Shown here in pieces: positions 19,232 through 27,063 of a DNA stretch of 64,000 bases; the first letter of the stretch is position 1, and every line of letters begins with the position of its first letter. Location of the stretch: contig NZ_CP047170.1 in the NCBI RefSeq assembly GCF_016806125.1, forward strand, positions 467,035-531,034. Reading direction: 5' to 3'. The DNA comes from Ponticoccus alexandrii (lineage in GTDB: Bacteria; Pseudomonadota; Alphaproteobacteria; Rhodobacterales; Rhodobacteraceae). The translations under genes were made by a program, and so were the position numbers. The notes under the pieces were generated by a model. That model was not told the origin of the DNA. It saw only the letters and a list, made by a program, of their open reading frames with translations, and did no database searches.

Positions 19232-20929
19232 TCAGTCGGCGCGATACCAGTCGGCGATATTCCAGATCTGGCTGTCCCAGCTGTTCATCCGCACGCCTTC
19301 CAGCGTCTTGGCCTTGCCCGACAGGATGCTGCGGTGGATCAGCGGAATGATCGTGTAGGACCCCACCAGCATGTCGTTCATCTCACGCGCGAGGCGGCCG
19401 CGATCCTCGAGCGAGGCGGCGGTGCGGAACTCGGCGATCTTGGCCTCGTAGTCCTCGGAACAGAAGCGCTGGATGTTGTTGCCCTGCCACTGCGTCGCCG
19501 GGCCGGGGATGTTGGCGCAGCTCCAGTTGCCGAGGAAGGCTTCGGGGTCCTGCCCCTTGGAGTTGTCGGTGTACATCTGCACGTCGGCGTAGAACTTCTG
19601 CCGCGTGTCGGGCGAGCCCGCGTCGCCACCAAAGAAGACAGAGGCGTCGATATTGCGCAATTCCGTCTCGACGCCCAGCTCTTCCCACCACGACTTGATC
19701 AGCGACTGGCTGTCCTGCCGCACGCCGTTGGTCGAGGTCTGGTAGAGGATCGAGAGCGTCACCCCGTCCTTGTCGCGGATGCCGTCGCCGTCGGTGTCGG
19801 TCCAGCCGGCCTCGTCCAGCAGGGCCTTGGCGCCTTCGATGTCCTGCGTCACGCAGCCGTCGAAGGTGTCGGAGGTGTAGAGATCGGGCGCGGGAATGAC
19901 GGCGCAGCCTGCAACGCCGCTGTCGCCATAGAGCGCCTCGGCGATCACCGTGCGGTCGATGGCCATGGACAGCGCCTGACCGACGCGCGGGTCGGTCAGG
20001 AAGGGATGCGCTCCGCCTTCGACGGTCGAGCGCGCGTCGCCCAGATCGGGGTTCGGGTCGGTCTGGTTCAGGAACAGGAACTCGACCGCGGAGCCGCCCG
20101 AGGTGATGACCTCGCCGGGGCCGCCGCTCATGCCATCAAGGACGTCGGGCGGCAGTTGCAGGTTCCAGGCATAGTCGACCTCGCCGGTCTGAAGCACCGC
20201 GCGGGCCGAGGAATTCGGATCGCCGCCGCCCTTGATCGTGACCGTGGAAAAGGCGGGCTTGTCCGGGTCGCGGTATTCCGGGTTCATCGTGTAGGTGATG
20301 ATGTCGTTGGCGCGGAAATCCTCGACCATGTAGGGTCCGGTGCCGATGGGATAGGTATTCTGCTCGGTGCATTGCGACACCCGGGCGCCGGTGCAGTCCT
20401 TGAACTGCGCCTCTTGCAGGATCGGAGATTCAGAGCTGACGAAGGCTGCGTAGGGGTAGGGCTTCGGCTCGGAGAAGCGGATTTCGATGGTGCGGTCGTC
20501 CACGGCCACGACCTCTGTCACGCCGTCGAACTGCTGGAGCGCGGCGCAACCGCTGGCCTCATCCGTGCAATATTGCCATGTGAAGACCACGTCCGACGCG
20601 GTGACGGGCGTGCCGTCGGACCACATCACCCCCTCGCGCAGGCGCCATGTGATCGCGGTCAGGTCCTCGGACACGCCGCCGTTCTCGATCGTGGGGATCT
20701 CTTCGGCAAGGATCGGCACCAGTTCGCCGGTCTCGGAAAACCGCGCCAACGGTTCCAGCACCAGCGAGGCGGCCTCGGTCTCCTTGGCGATGCCGGACAG
20801 GTAGGGGTTCATCGACGAGGCGGCCTGCCAGTACAGGATGCGCAGCTCTCCGTCGCTGCCGCGCTCGGCGCTGGCCGCAAGCGGCATCAGCGCAAGCGCC
20901 GTTCCCAGAAGGGTCGAGAGGGTCTTCAT
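19232..20929 (-). CDS. Family 5 (peptide/opine-type) ABC substrate-binding protein
   Basis: 565 residues. The signal peptide ends at PLAASAE, followed by the family 5 sequence LRILYWQAASSMNPYLSG, LVPILAEEIPT, ITWRLREGVMWSDGTPVTASDV and the C-terminal lobe. It should bind a peptide, opine or similar amino compound in the periplasm. No permease or ATPase of the same system is adjacent. It is divergent from an RpiR regulator and an amidohydrolase/oxidoreductase operon, which may process the same substrate. The downstream end faces a strong terminator. Confidence 0.88.
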   Translation of the reverse strand: MKTLSTLLGTALALMPLAASAERGSDGELRILYWQAASSMNPYLSGIAKETEAASLVLEPLARFSETGELVPILAEEIPTIENGGVSEDLTAITWRLREGVMWSDGTPVTASDVVFTWQYCTDEASGCAALQQFDGVTEVVAVDDRTIEIRFSEPKPYPYAAFVSSESPILQEAQFKDCTGARVSQCTEQNTYPIGTGPYMVEDFRANDIITYTMNPEYRDPDKPAFSTVTIKGGGDPNSSARAVLQTGEVDYAWNLQLPPDVLDGMSGGPGEVITSGGSAVEFLFLNQTDPNPDLGDARSTVEGGAHPFLTDPRVGQALSMAIDRTVIAEALYGDSGVAGCAVIPAPDLYTSDTFDGCVTQDIEGAKALLDEAGWTDTDGDGIRDKDGVTLSILYQTSTNGVRQDSQSLIKSWWEELGVETELRNIDASVFFGGDAGSPDTRQKFYADVQMYTDNSKGQDPEAFLGNWSCANIPGPATQWQGNNIQRFCSEDYEAKIAEFRTAASLEDRGRLAREMNDMLVGSYTIIPLIHRSILSGKAKTLEGVRMNSWDSQIWNIADWYRAD

Positions 20930-20999
20930 GAAAGGTCTCCTGTCGGTGTCCGGGGCCTTGATGGCACCCTGTGGCGGGGTGGGGTTCCCCTCGGTCGTA

Positions 21000-21054
21000 T
21001 GTAATACATGTTGCGAGCCGTTTGGTTGTCAGTCAAGATGTAACAAATGTTACA
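21000..21054. promoter_or_regulatory. Duplicated RpiR operator-like palindromes
   Basis: TGTAACA-AA-TGTTACA (21039-21054) is a perfect 16-bp palindrome. A diverged second copy, TGTAATACATGTTGC, lies at 21000-21014. Both are in the 147-base gap between the divergent binding-protein gene and the RpiR gene. The palindrome covers an ATG at 21047, which supports the later start of the regulator at 21077. Confidence 0.65.
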
Positions 21055-21076
21055 AGAAGGGCAGCGGGATGCCGCG

Positions 21077-21931
21077 ATGAATTCTTCACAGGACCTCTCG
21101 GCGCTGTTGCGCAACTTCGCGGTCTCTGCGGCAGAGCGCAAGGTCGCCGCCGCACTGACCGAAAGCTTTCCGACCAGCGCGCTTGGCACGGTAGAGGCGC
21201 TGGCCACGCGGGCGGGCGTCAGCGGGCCGACGGTGCTGCGCTACCTCAATAAGCTGGGCTTTCCGCGCTTCGCAGGCTTTCAGGCGGCGGTGATGACGGA
21301 AGTGGACCGGCAGCTTGGCTCGCCGGTCGTGCAGATGGCCGCGCCTGCCGAAGAGGCCGCCGGAGAACACCTATACCGCCGCACCCTGCTGATGCAGGCC
21401 GAGGCGCTGCGCCGCGCCGCCGACCGGGCGGTCCCGGCGGAGTTCGACCGCATCGCCGACCTGCTGGCGGACCCGAAGCTGTCGGTGAAGGCGCTTGGCG
21501 GGCGCTACAGCCGCAATCTCGCGCAGCGTCTGGCCGTGCAGTTGGGGCAGGTGCGGGCCGGGGTCTCGCTGATCGACCGGCCGCTGGGCTTTGCCTTCGA
21601 TCCGCTGGTGGACATTGGGGCGCGCGACGTGCTCGTGGTCTTCGACTACCGCCGCTATCAGGAAGAACTGCTTGCCTTTGCCCGCACGGCGAAAGGGCAG
21701 GGGGCGCGGGTGGTGGTGGTGACCGATCCATGGCGCTCTCCGGTAGCGGAGCTGGCCGAGGCGGTGCTTGTGGCACCGGACGAGTCGCCCTCGCCCTTCG
21801 GGTCGCGGGTGGTGGCCACGGCGCAGGTCGAGGCGCTGGTGGCGGCGGTCGTGGACCGCGACCGCGACGGCGTGCGCAAGCGGCTGGAACGCATAGAGAC
21901 GCTGCGGCGCGCGGGGCAGGGCGATGCGTGA
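21077..21931 (+). CDS. RpiR/MurR family regulator (HTH plus SIS domain)
   Basis: 284 residues. The N-terminal helix-turn-helix (about 28-70, VEALATRAGVSGPTVLRYLN) is followed by a SIS sugar-isomerase-like domain (about 120-260: LGGRYSRNLAQRLAVQL, DVLVVFDYRRYQEELLAFA, GARVVVVTD). The start at 21077 is chosen because the operator-like palindrome covers the earlier ATG. The stop overlaps the start of the amidohydrolase by 8 bases. It probably represses the divergent binding-protein gene and its own operon; the effector is unknown. Confidence 0.9.
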   Translation: MNSSQDLSALLRNFAVSAAERKVAAALTESFPTSALGTVEALATRAGVSGPTVLRYLNKLGFPRFAGFQAAVMTEVDRQLGSPVVQMAAPAEEAAGEHLYRRTLLMQAEALRRAADRAVPAEFDRIADLLADPKLSVKALGGRYSRNLAQRLAVQLGQVRAGVSLIDRPLGFAFDPLVDIGARDVLVVFDYRRYQEELLAFARTAKGQGARVVVVTDPWRSPVAELAEAVLVAPDESPSPFGSRVVATAQVEALVAAVVDRDRDGVRKRLERIETLRRAGQGDA

Positions 21932-22655
21932 ACCCTTCGAGATCCTGAACCCCGAGGGGCGCTTTCCCGGGCTGATCGTGGTGGATCATGCCGGGGTGGC
22001 GGTGCCCGAGGGCCACGCGCTGGGGCTGGCGCCCGAGTGGCACGGGACACATCATTTCTGCGATCTGGGGGTCGAGCCGCTGGCCCGGATGCTGGCGGCG
22101 CGGCTGGACGCGCCGGTGATCCTTGGCACCGTCAGCCGGCTGGTGCTGGACCTCAACCGCTGGATCGCCGACCCCCGGTCCATCGCGACGGCGGTCGAGG
22201 GCGTGCCGATCCCCGGCAATGTCCTGACAGAGGCCGGGCGCGAGGCGCGGCGGGACGCGATCTTTTGGCCCTATCACGCGGCGCTCAACAAGCTTTGGCA
22301 GCAGGTGCAGGCGCGCCATGCGGACCCGCTGTTCCTTGCGTTGCATACCTGCACGCGGGTGATGGACGGGCAGCGCCGCCCGTGGGACGCGGGCACGATC
22401 TGGAACGAATCGCCCGCGCTGTCGCAGGCGCTTCTGGCCGGGCTCGAGGGCTGCGGCACGCTGGGCGACAACCAGCCCTACACCGGGCGCGCGGGGGTCT
22501 TTACGGTCGACCGCCACACATGGGGCACGGGGCGGCGCGCCTGCGGGCTGGAGGTCAGCAACGACCTTGTGGAAACCCGATCCGGGCAGGAGGGCTGGGC
22601 CGACCGCCTGACCGCTGCCCTGCATCAGACGGCCCGGACGGAGGCCCGCGCATGA
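21924..22655 (+). CDS. N-formylglutamate amidohydrolase family protein (HutG-like)
   Basis: 243 residues. Family features: VVDHAGVAVPEG near the start, the metal site sequence LDLNRWIADPRS, the histidine in ALHTCTRVMDG, and the GLEVSNDLVETRSGQEGWAD end. Known members hydrolyse N-formyl-L-glutamate, but many relatives act on other N-acyl amino acids or dicarboxylic amides. It is flanked by an RpiR regulator and an FAD oxidoreductase and overlaps the latter by 4 bases. Because the hut genes in this window are broken and far away, a role outside histidine breakdown is likelier. Confidence 0.85.
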   Translation: MREPFEILNPEGRFPGLIVVDHAGVAVPEGHALGLAPEWHGTHHFCDLGVEPLARMLAARLDAPVILGTVSRLVLDLNRWIADPRSIATAVEGVPIPGNVLTEAGREARRDAIFWPYHAALNKLWQQVQARHADPLFLALHTCTRVMDGQRRPWDAGTIWNESPALSQALLAGLEGCGTLGDNQPYTGRAGVFTVDRHTWGTGRRACGLEVSNDLVETRSGQEGWADRLTAALHQTARTEARA

Positions 22656-23944
22656 TCCTTGAACCGCCCTATGCCGACACCGCCCCGCCCGCGCCCGACA
22701 GCACGCCGCTGGAGGGTCGCATCACGGTCGACGTGGCGCTTGTCGGGGCCGGGTTCAGCGGCACCATCGCGGCGCTGATGCTGGCGCGGCGCGGCGTCTC
22801 CGTCGCGCTGATCGAGGCGCAGGAGGTCGGCCACGGCGGATCGGGGCGCAATCACGGTCAGTGCATCCCGGTCTTCGGCTACCTCGACGAGGCCGTGCTG
22901 CCGCCCGAGGGGTTTGCCCTGCTGCGCGATTCCGGGCGGCTGGTCTTCGACACCATCGCGGACCTCGGTATCGCCTGCGAGCCGGTGCAGAAGGGCTGGC
23001 TGAACGCCGCCCATGACGCGGCGGGACTGGACCGCGCCCGCGCGGCCCATGCGAAATACGCGCGGCTGGGCAAGGCGGGGGACTTCCTCGGCCCCGACGA
23101 GGTCACGGAACTGAGCGGCATTTCCGGCTACGTCGGCGGCTGGGTGCATCGCGATGGCGGGCATGTGAACCCGCTGGCCTATGTGCGCGGCCTCGCCGGG
23201 GCGGCGCAGGCGGCAGGCGCGGCGCTGCATGTGCGCTCTCCGCTGACGGGGCTGGAGCGCGGGCGGGAGGGCTGGCTCCTGCGCACCCCGGGCGGAGAGA
23301 TCGCCGCCCGCAAGGTCGGGCTGACCGTCAACGCCTATGCGGATGCGGCGATCCCGGCGCGGCTGCGGCAGAGCCTCGTGCACATGCGGTCCTACGCGAT
23401 GGCCTCGGAGCCTTTGACAGAGGCGCAACGGGCAGAAGTCCTGCCCGGCGGCGTGAACTTCAGCGACACACGCCGCGACCCGATGTTCTTCCGCATCGAC
23501 GGCTCGGGGCGGATCATCACCGGCGGGCTGGTCGAGTTGCGGCGCGGGCGGATCACCGCGCCGACCGTCGCGCAGGCCGGGCGGCGGCTGGCGGGGCTTT
23601 ACCCGGCGCTTCAGGGACTGGGTTTCACGCACCACTGGTCCGGGACAGTCGGCGTCTCGGCGAAACAGCGGCCCGCGATCTTCGAACTGGGGCCTGACCT
23701 TTGGGCGCTGGCGGGCTACTCCGGGCGCGGCGTGCCCACCACTGCCGCGCTGGGGCGCGCGCTGGCCGCGACGCTGGTGGACCGCGAAGAGGGCGCGCGG
23801 CTCTGGCCGCATGACGCGCCCACCCGCATCCCCGGTGGCACGCTGATCGGCTTTGGCGTGCAAAGTCTGCGCGGCCCGTGGAACAAGCTGCGCGACCGCC
23901 TCGGTCGGGGCGCGTCGGCGGCCAAGGAGCGCACGACACCCTGA
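22652..23944 (+). CDS. FAD-dependent amine/amino-acid oxidoreductase (DAO family)
   Basis: 430 residues. The FAD-binding Rossmann motif VALVGAGFSGTIAALMLARRG is at about residues 30-50, and the DAO/PuuB-like GGSGRNHGQCIPVF follows, resembling gamma-glutamylputrescine oxidoreductases. The C-terminal FAD contact WALAGYSGRGVPTTAALGR is present. It should oxidise a secondary amine or amino acid. It overlaps the amidohydrolase by 4 bases; one could release an amine that the other oxidises. Substrate unknown. Confidence 0.88.
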   Translation: MILEPPYADTAPPAPDSTPLEGRITVDVALVGAGFSGTIAALMLARRGVSVALIEAQEVGHGGSGRNHGQCIPVFGYLDEAVLPPEGFALLRDSGRLVFDTIADLGIACEPVQKGWLNAAHDAAGLDRARAAHAKYARLGKAGDFLGPDEVTELSGISGYVGGWVHRDGGHVNPLAYVRGLAGAAQAAGAALHVRSPLTGLERGREGWLLRTPGGEIAARKVGLTVNAYADAAIPARLRQSLVHMRSYAMASEPLTEAQRAEVLPGGVNFSDTRRDPMFFRIDGSGRIITGGLVELRRGRITAPTVAQAGRRLAGLYPALQGLGFTHHWSGTVGVSAKQRPAIFELGPDLWALAGYSGRGVPTTAALGRALAATLVDREEGARLWPHDAPTRIPGGTLIGFGVQSLRGPWNKLRDRLGRGASAAKERTTP

Positions 23945-23981
23945 CCGCGCCAGGCCCATGATCGGATATCAACGGCTCTTT

Positions 23982-24019
23982 CAGGGTGCTGACGCCGCAT
24001 CAGCGGGGTCAGCACCCTG
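23982..24019 (+). terminator. Terminator-like hairpin after the FAD oxidoreductase gene
   Basis: CAGGGTGCTGAC (23982-23993) and GTCAGCACCCTG (24008-24019) form a perfect 12-bp stem with a 14-base loop. It lies 38 bases after the stop. There is no U tract, so it may instead be the end of a mobile element, since an IS6-like fragment begins immediately after. Confidence 0.5.
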
Positions 24020-24021
24020 CC

Positions 24022-24090
24022 ATGCTGAATGTCGAAAGTTTGTCCCGGATCAAAGGCTTCCGATTCCCAAAGGGCGTGACCGCTTGCGCC
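24022..24090 (+). pseudogene. IS6-family transposase, N-terminal stub
   Basis: From the ATG at 24022 the frame reads MLNVESLSRIKGFRFPKGVT, close to the start of IS6-family transposases (SRIKGFRFP followed by a hydrophobic helix). The similarity fades after about 23 codons. The remaining DNA up to 24250 shows no gene. The fragment is too short for certainty. Confidence 0.4.
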
Positions 24091-24265
24091 GATTTGGGCC
24101 TGCCATCGTTTCGCGCAGGACCCGCGCGATGTCCAGAATGCGGGCGCGGAACGCGGTGCCACAGGGTCCTGCGACGCGATCCGCGACAGGGTGAACCGGG
24201 GCCGGGTTGCGATTGACACCGGGCTGCGGGTGCCCGATCCATACCCGCAAGAGGGAGGAACCATC

Positions 24266-24967
24266 ATGAAACAGGCTGTCGTCACCGGCGGTACGCGCGG
24301 CATCGGCGAGGGTGTGGCGCGGGGGCTGGCCGCTGCGGGCTACCACGTCATTGCCGCCGCCGTCGCGCAGGCAGAGCTTGACGCCTTCACCCCGTGCGAG
24401 GGGATCGAGACGCGTCGTCTGGACGTCACGGATCAGGGATCGGTCGACGCGCTCTTCGGCGGACTCGACCGGCTGGATGCGCTGGTGAATTGCGCGGGCA
24501 TCCTGCGGCGGGGCGCCGAATACGACATCGAGGTCTTCCGGCAGGTCGTGGAGGTCAACCTGACCGGCACCATGCGCTGCTGCCTTGCCGCCCGGCCGCT
24601 GCTGGCGCGGTCCGGCGGGGCGGTGGTCAACACCGCGTCGATGCTCTCGACCTTCGGCGGGCCTCTGGTGCCGGCCTACTCGGCCTCGAAAGGCGGGGTT
24701 GCGCAGCTGACCAAGGCGCTGGCCGGGCAATGGGCGGCAGAGGGCATCCGGGTCAACGCCATCGCGCCGGGCTGGATCGAGACCGAGATGACGCAGGGCC
24801 TGCGCGAGGACCCTGCCCGCACCGAGGGCATCATGGCCCGCACCCCGCTGAAGCGTTGGGGCAAGCCCGGCGAGGTCGGCGCGCTGGTGTGTTGGCTGCT
24901 CAGCGACGAGGCAAGTTTCGTCACCGGATCGGTCTACCCGGTCGACGGTGGCTACCTGGCGATGTGA
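24266..24967 (+). CDS. Short-chain dehydrogenase/reductase (SDR)
   Basis: 233 residues of a classical SDR: the cofactor motif TGGTRGIGEGVARG at the N-terminus, LVNCAGI, the catalytic serine in NTASMLS, YSASK with the Tyr-Lys pair, and the closing SFVTGSVYPVDGGY. It oxidises or reduces an alcohol/ketone with NAD(P). A strong ribosome-binding site (GAGGGAGG) precedes the ATG at 24266. The cupin gene follows 10 bases later, so they are an operon. The substrate is unknown. Confidence 0.92.
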   Translation: MKQAVVTGGTRGIGEGVARGLAAAGYHVIAAAVAQAELDAFTPCEGIETRRLDVTDQGSVDALFGGLDRLDALVNCAGILRRGAEYDIEVFRQVVEVNLTGTMRCCLAARPLLARSGGAVVNTASMLSTFGGPLVPAYSASKGGVAQLTKALAGQWAAEGIRVNAIAPGWIETEMTQGLREDPARTEGIMARTPLKRWGKPGEVGALVCWLLSDEASFVTGSVYPVDGGYLAM

Positions 24968-24977
24968 GGAGAGAGAG

Positions 24978-25493
24978 ATGACCGAAGACCTGTCGAGAAT
25001 GCCCTACCAGCTGCCCTTTCCCAAGGACGCGCAGGAGGAAATCGTGATCCCGAAGGCGATCCCCGAGGACGAGCGACTCTGGGTGCCGCAGGCCGAGAAC
25101 GTGTGGTTCCGCCCGCTCTGCCTGAACCGCTCTCAGGGCTACTGGATGAACCTGCTGAAGGTGCGCAAGGCTGGCGTTCTGTCACGTCACCGCCACCCGC
25201 AGGGCGTGCACGGCTTCGTTCTGAAGGGGCGGTGGCATTACCTCGAACATGACTGGGTGGCGGAAGAAGGCGGCTACGTCTACGAGCCCCCGGGCGAGAC
25301 CCATACGCTGGTGGTGCCCGAGGATGTCGAGGAGATGATCACCTATTTCCAGGTGAACGGCGTGATGTGCTACGTCGATCCTTGGGGCCAGGTGACAGGC
25401 TACGAGGACGTCTTCACCAAGATCGACCTATGCCGCAAGCACTTCACCGAGGTCGGGCTGGGCGAGGATTTCGTGGAGCAGTTCATCCGCTAG
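24978..25493 (+). CDS. 2,4'-dihydroxyacetophenone dioxygenase-like cupin
   Basis: 171 residues. A cupin metal site is visible in GVLSRHRHPQGVHGFVLKG, followed by YLEHDWVAEEGGYVYEPPGE and THTLVVPED. This sequence style matches the 2,4'-dihydroxyacetophenone/acetylacetone dioxygenase group, Fe(II) enzymes that cleave a C-C bond next to a ketone. The ATG at 24978 follows GAGGAGAGAGAG. Pairing with an SDR suggests the SDR makes the ketone that this enzyme cleaves (inference). Confidence 0.75.
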   Translation: MTEDLSRMPYQLPFPKDAQEEIVIPKAIPEDERLWVPQAENVWFRPLCLNRSQGYWMNLLKVRKAGVLSRHRHPQGVHGFVLKGRWHYLEHDWVAEEGGYVYEPPGETHTLVVPEDVEEMITYFQVNGVMCYVDPWGQVTGYEDVFTKIDLCRKHFTEVGLGEDFVEQFIR

Positions 25494-25548
25494 AGGACTG
25501 CCGAAGCGCCGGCCCCCCGGGCGCGCGGTTGGATTCCACGCGCTGGGG

Positions 25549-25594
25549 AAGGCCCTTCGAAGGGCCTTTGGAAAGCGCCTTCGAAGGCGCTTTC
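25549..25594. terminator. Two tandem perfect palindromes (bidirectional terminator)
   Basis: A 20-bp perfect palindrome (25549-25568, AAGGCCC/GGGCCTT arms) and a 24-bp perfect palindrome (25571-25594, GAAAGCGCC/GGCGCTTTC arms) stand 2 bases apart and share the centre CTTCGAAG. They separate the convergent cupin and quinone oxidoreductase genes. Both have T runs at the end. Confidence 0.75.
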
Positions 25595-25626
25595 CGCCCG
25601 GTGGCGTGGGTCTGTGCGATCCCGTG

Positions 25627-26739
25627 TCAGGCCCAGGGCGTCACGAGGTACTTCTCGCCGGTCCGCATCTGCCGGTAATCCAGCACGGCCTCTCTGGTCA
25701 GCATCTGCTCCAGCGTGACCCGCGTCTTGTATTGGCTGGCGAAGGTAGTGGTGAGACTGTCGTGCACGCGCTGGCGCATCCTGCCCATGGTTTCCTGTCC
25801 GATGGACTGGAGGAAGGGGAACAGCAGCCAGCCGGACAGGGTCCAGCCAAAGCCGTAGCCGGGTGTCAGGATGGTCGGGCCGGTGTCGAGGCGGCCGTAG
25901 ATGAACATGCGCTTCGGCTGGTTCGAGCCGTAGCGCGAGTAGTCGCCCATTTGCCCGACCGCCACACGCTCCATTGCCTTGAAGGCGGTGTCGACCAGCT
26001 TGCCGCCCCCCACGGGGTCGAAGCCGTAGAAGGCCCCGGTGTCCCGGATGGCGTCGGTCAGGCGTTCCACGAAGTCGTCGCGCGAGGAATCGACCACATG
26101 CTCTGCCCCGATCCCGCGCAGCAGATCGGCCTGTTCGCCCTTGCGCACGATATTGACGAGGTCGATGCCGTCTTCCTTGCAGATCCGCGTCAGCATCTGA
26201 CCGAGGTTCGAGGCGCCGACCGTGTGCAGGATGGCCTTTTGACCGTCCGCCTTGGCGTTCTCGACGAAGCCGAGGGCGGTCATCGGGTTGACGAAGGCGC
26301 TTGCCCCCTCCTCTGCCGTATGGTCGCCCAGGGGCAGGCACATGGCCGCATCGGCAAGGCAATACTGGCTGTAGGCATTGCCCGGCACGCAGGACACGCG
26401 TTGTCCCACCAGCGCCTGCGCCGCCGCGCTGTCCCCCGCGGCGATGACCGTGCCCGCGCCCTCGTTCCCGGCGGGCAGCTTCAACCCGTGCCTTGCCCTG
26501 GACGCGGCATTGATCGGCTCGGGCATCTTCGCCACGAATTTGCCGGGGCTGTAGTCGGCGGTCTCCATGTCGGCACCGCCAACCAGAATGGCCAGGTCGG
26601 AGGGGTTGATCGGGGCGGCTTCCATTTTCACCAGCACCTGGTTGCCGGTCGGGTCCGCGACGGTGACGTCTTCAAGCGCGACGGTCAGTGTGCCGTCCGC
26701 GTCAAGCGTGGTGAAAAGCTGTTTGCCGGTCATGGCCAT
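25627..26739 (-). CDS. Zinc-independent NADPH:quinone oxidoreductase-like alcohol dehydrogenase (MDR)
   Basis: 370 residues of the medium-chain dehydrogenase/reductase family: EAAPINPSDLAILVGGAD, GNEGAGTVIAAGD, the cofactor region ILHTVGASNLGQMLTRIC (diverged from GxGxxG) and GFDPVGGGKLVDTAFKAM. No structural zinc cysteines are present. The ATG at 26739 is used because AAGGA precedes it; the frame also extends to 26805 across the operator-like site. It probably reduces a quinone or enone with NADPH. Confidence 0.85.
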   Translation of the reverse strand: MAMTGKQLFTTLDADGTLTVALEDVTVADPTGNQVLVKMEAAPINPSDLAILVGGADMETADYSPGKFVAKMPEPINAASRARHGLKLPAGNEGAGTVIAAGDSAAAQALVGQRVSCVPGNAYSQYCLADAAMCLPLGDHTAEEGASAFVNPMTALGFVENAKADGQKAILHTVGASNLGQMLTRICKEDGIDLVNIVRKGEQADLLRGIGAEHVVDSSRDDFVERLTDAIRDTGAFYGFDPVGGGKLVDTAFKAMERVAVGQMGDYSRYGSNQPKRMFIYGRLDTGPTILTPGYGFGWTLSGWLLFPFLQSIGQETMGRMRQRVHDSLTTTFASQYKTRVTLEQMLTREAVLDYRQMRTGEKYLVTPWA

Positions 26740-26783
26740 GATGGGGTTTTCCTTCGTCCGAAATTGAATTGGACTGATAAGTA

Positions 26784-26795
26784 AACCGAACGGTT
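26784..26795 (-). promoter_or_regulatory. TetR-like operator before the oxidoreductase gene
   Basis: AACCG-AA-CGGTT is a perfect inverted repeat 45 bases upstream of the start at 26739. On the minus strand it reads AACCGTTCGGTT, the typical TetR-family operator of quinone reductase genes. No TetR gene is in the window next to it. Confidence 0.55.
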
Positions 26796-26799
26796 CAGA

Positions 26800-27063
26800 T
26801 TGCACGCCTCATCGACACGGATTCCGCGAGGTTCGGGGTCACGTTTCGGTGAGAGGGTCATACCGCGGCGTTGCCCGGGGATCGCGAAGCGACCTGATGC
26901 CAGCGAGGCCTGCCACCGGACGGCCCTGCGGCTGGGGCCGCGCAGAGGCTGCTGGGGCCTTGTACGGTCGCGTGCTCTTGCTGCAAAAAACGCGATATCT
27001 TTTGCCCCGGACACTGTCGAAGCCGGAAAACCGGTCAAAGCGCCGGACGCGGTTCAGAGGGGA
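26800..27063. other. Non-coding stretch
   Basis: Between the oxidoreductase promoter and the end of the thiamine operon I see no recognisable gene, repeat or terminator. Open frames here are GC-rich and resemble nothing known. Confidence 0.5.

Noticed and set aside
19208..21004. 598-codon open frame on the plus strand opposite the family 5 binding protein
   Set aside because: It is a GC-rich shadow; the opposite frame has a signal peptide and clear family 5 motifs.
21047..21076. ATG at 21047 as RpiR start
   Set aside because: It lies inside the 16-bp operator-like palindrome; 21077 is the better start.
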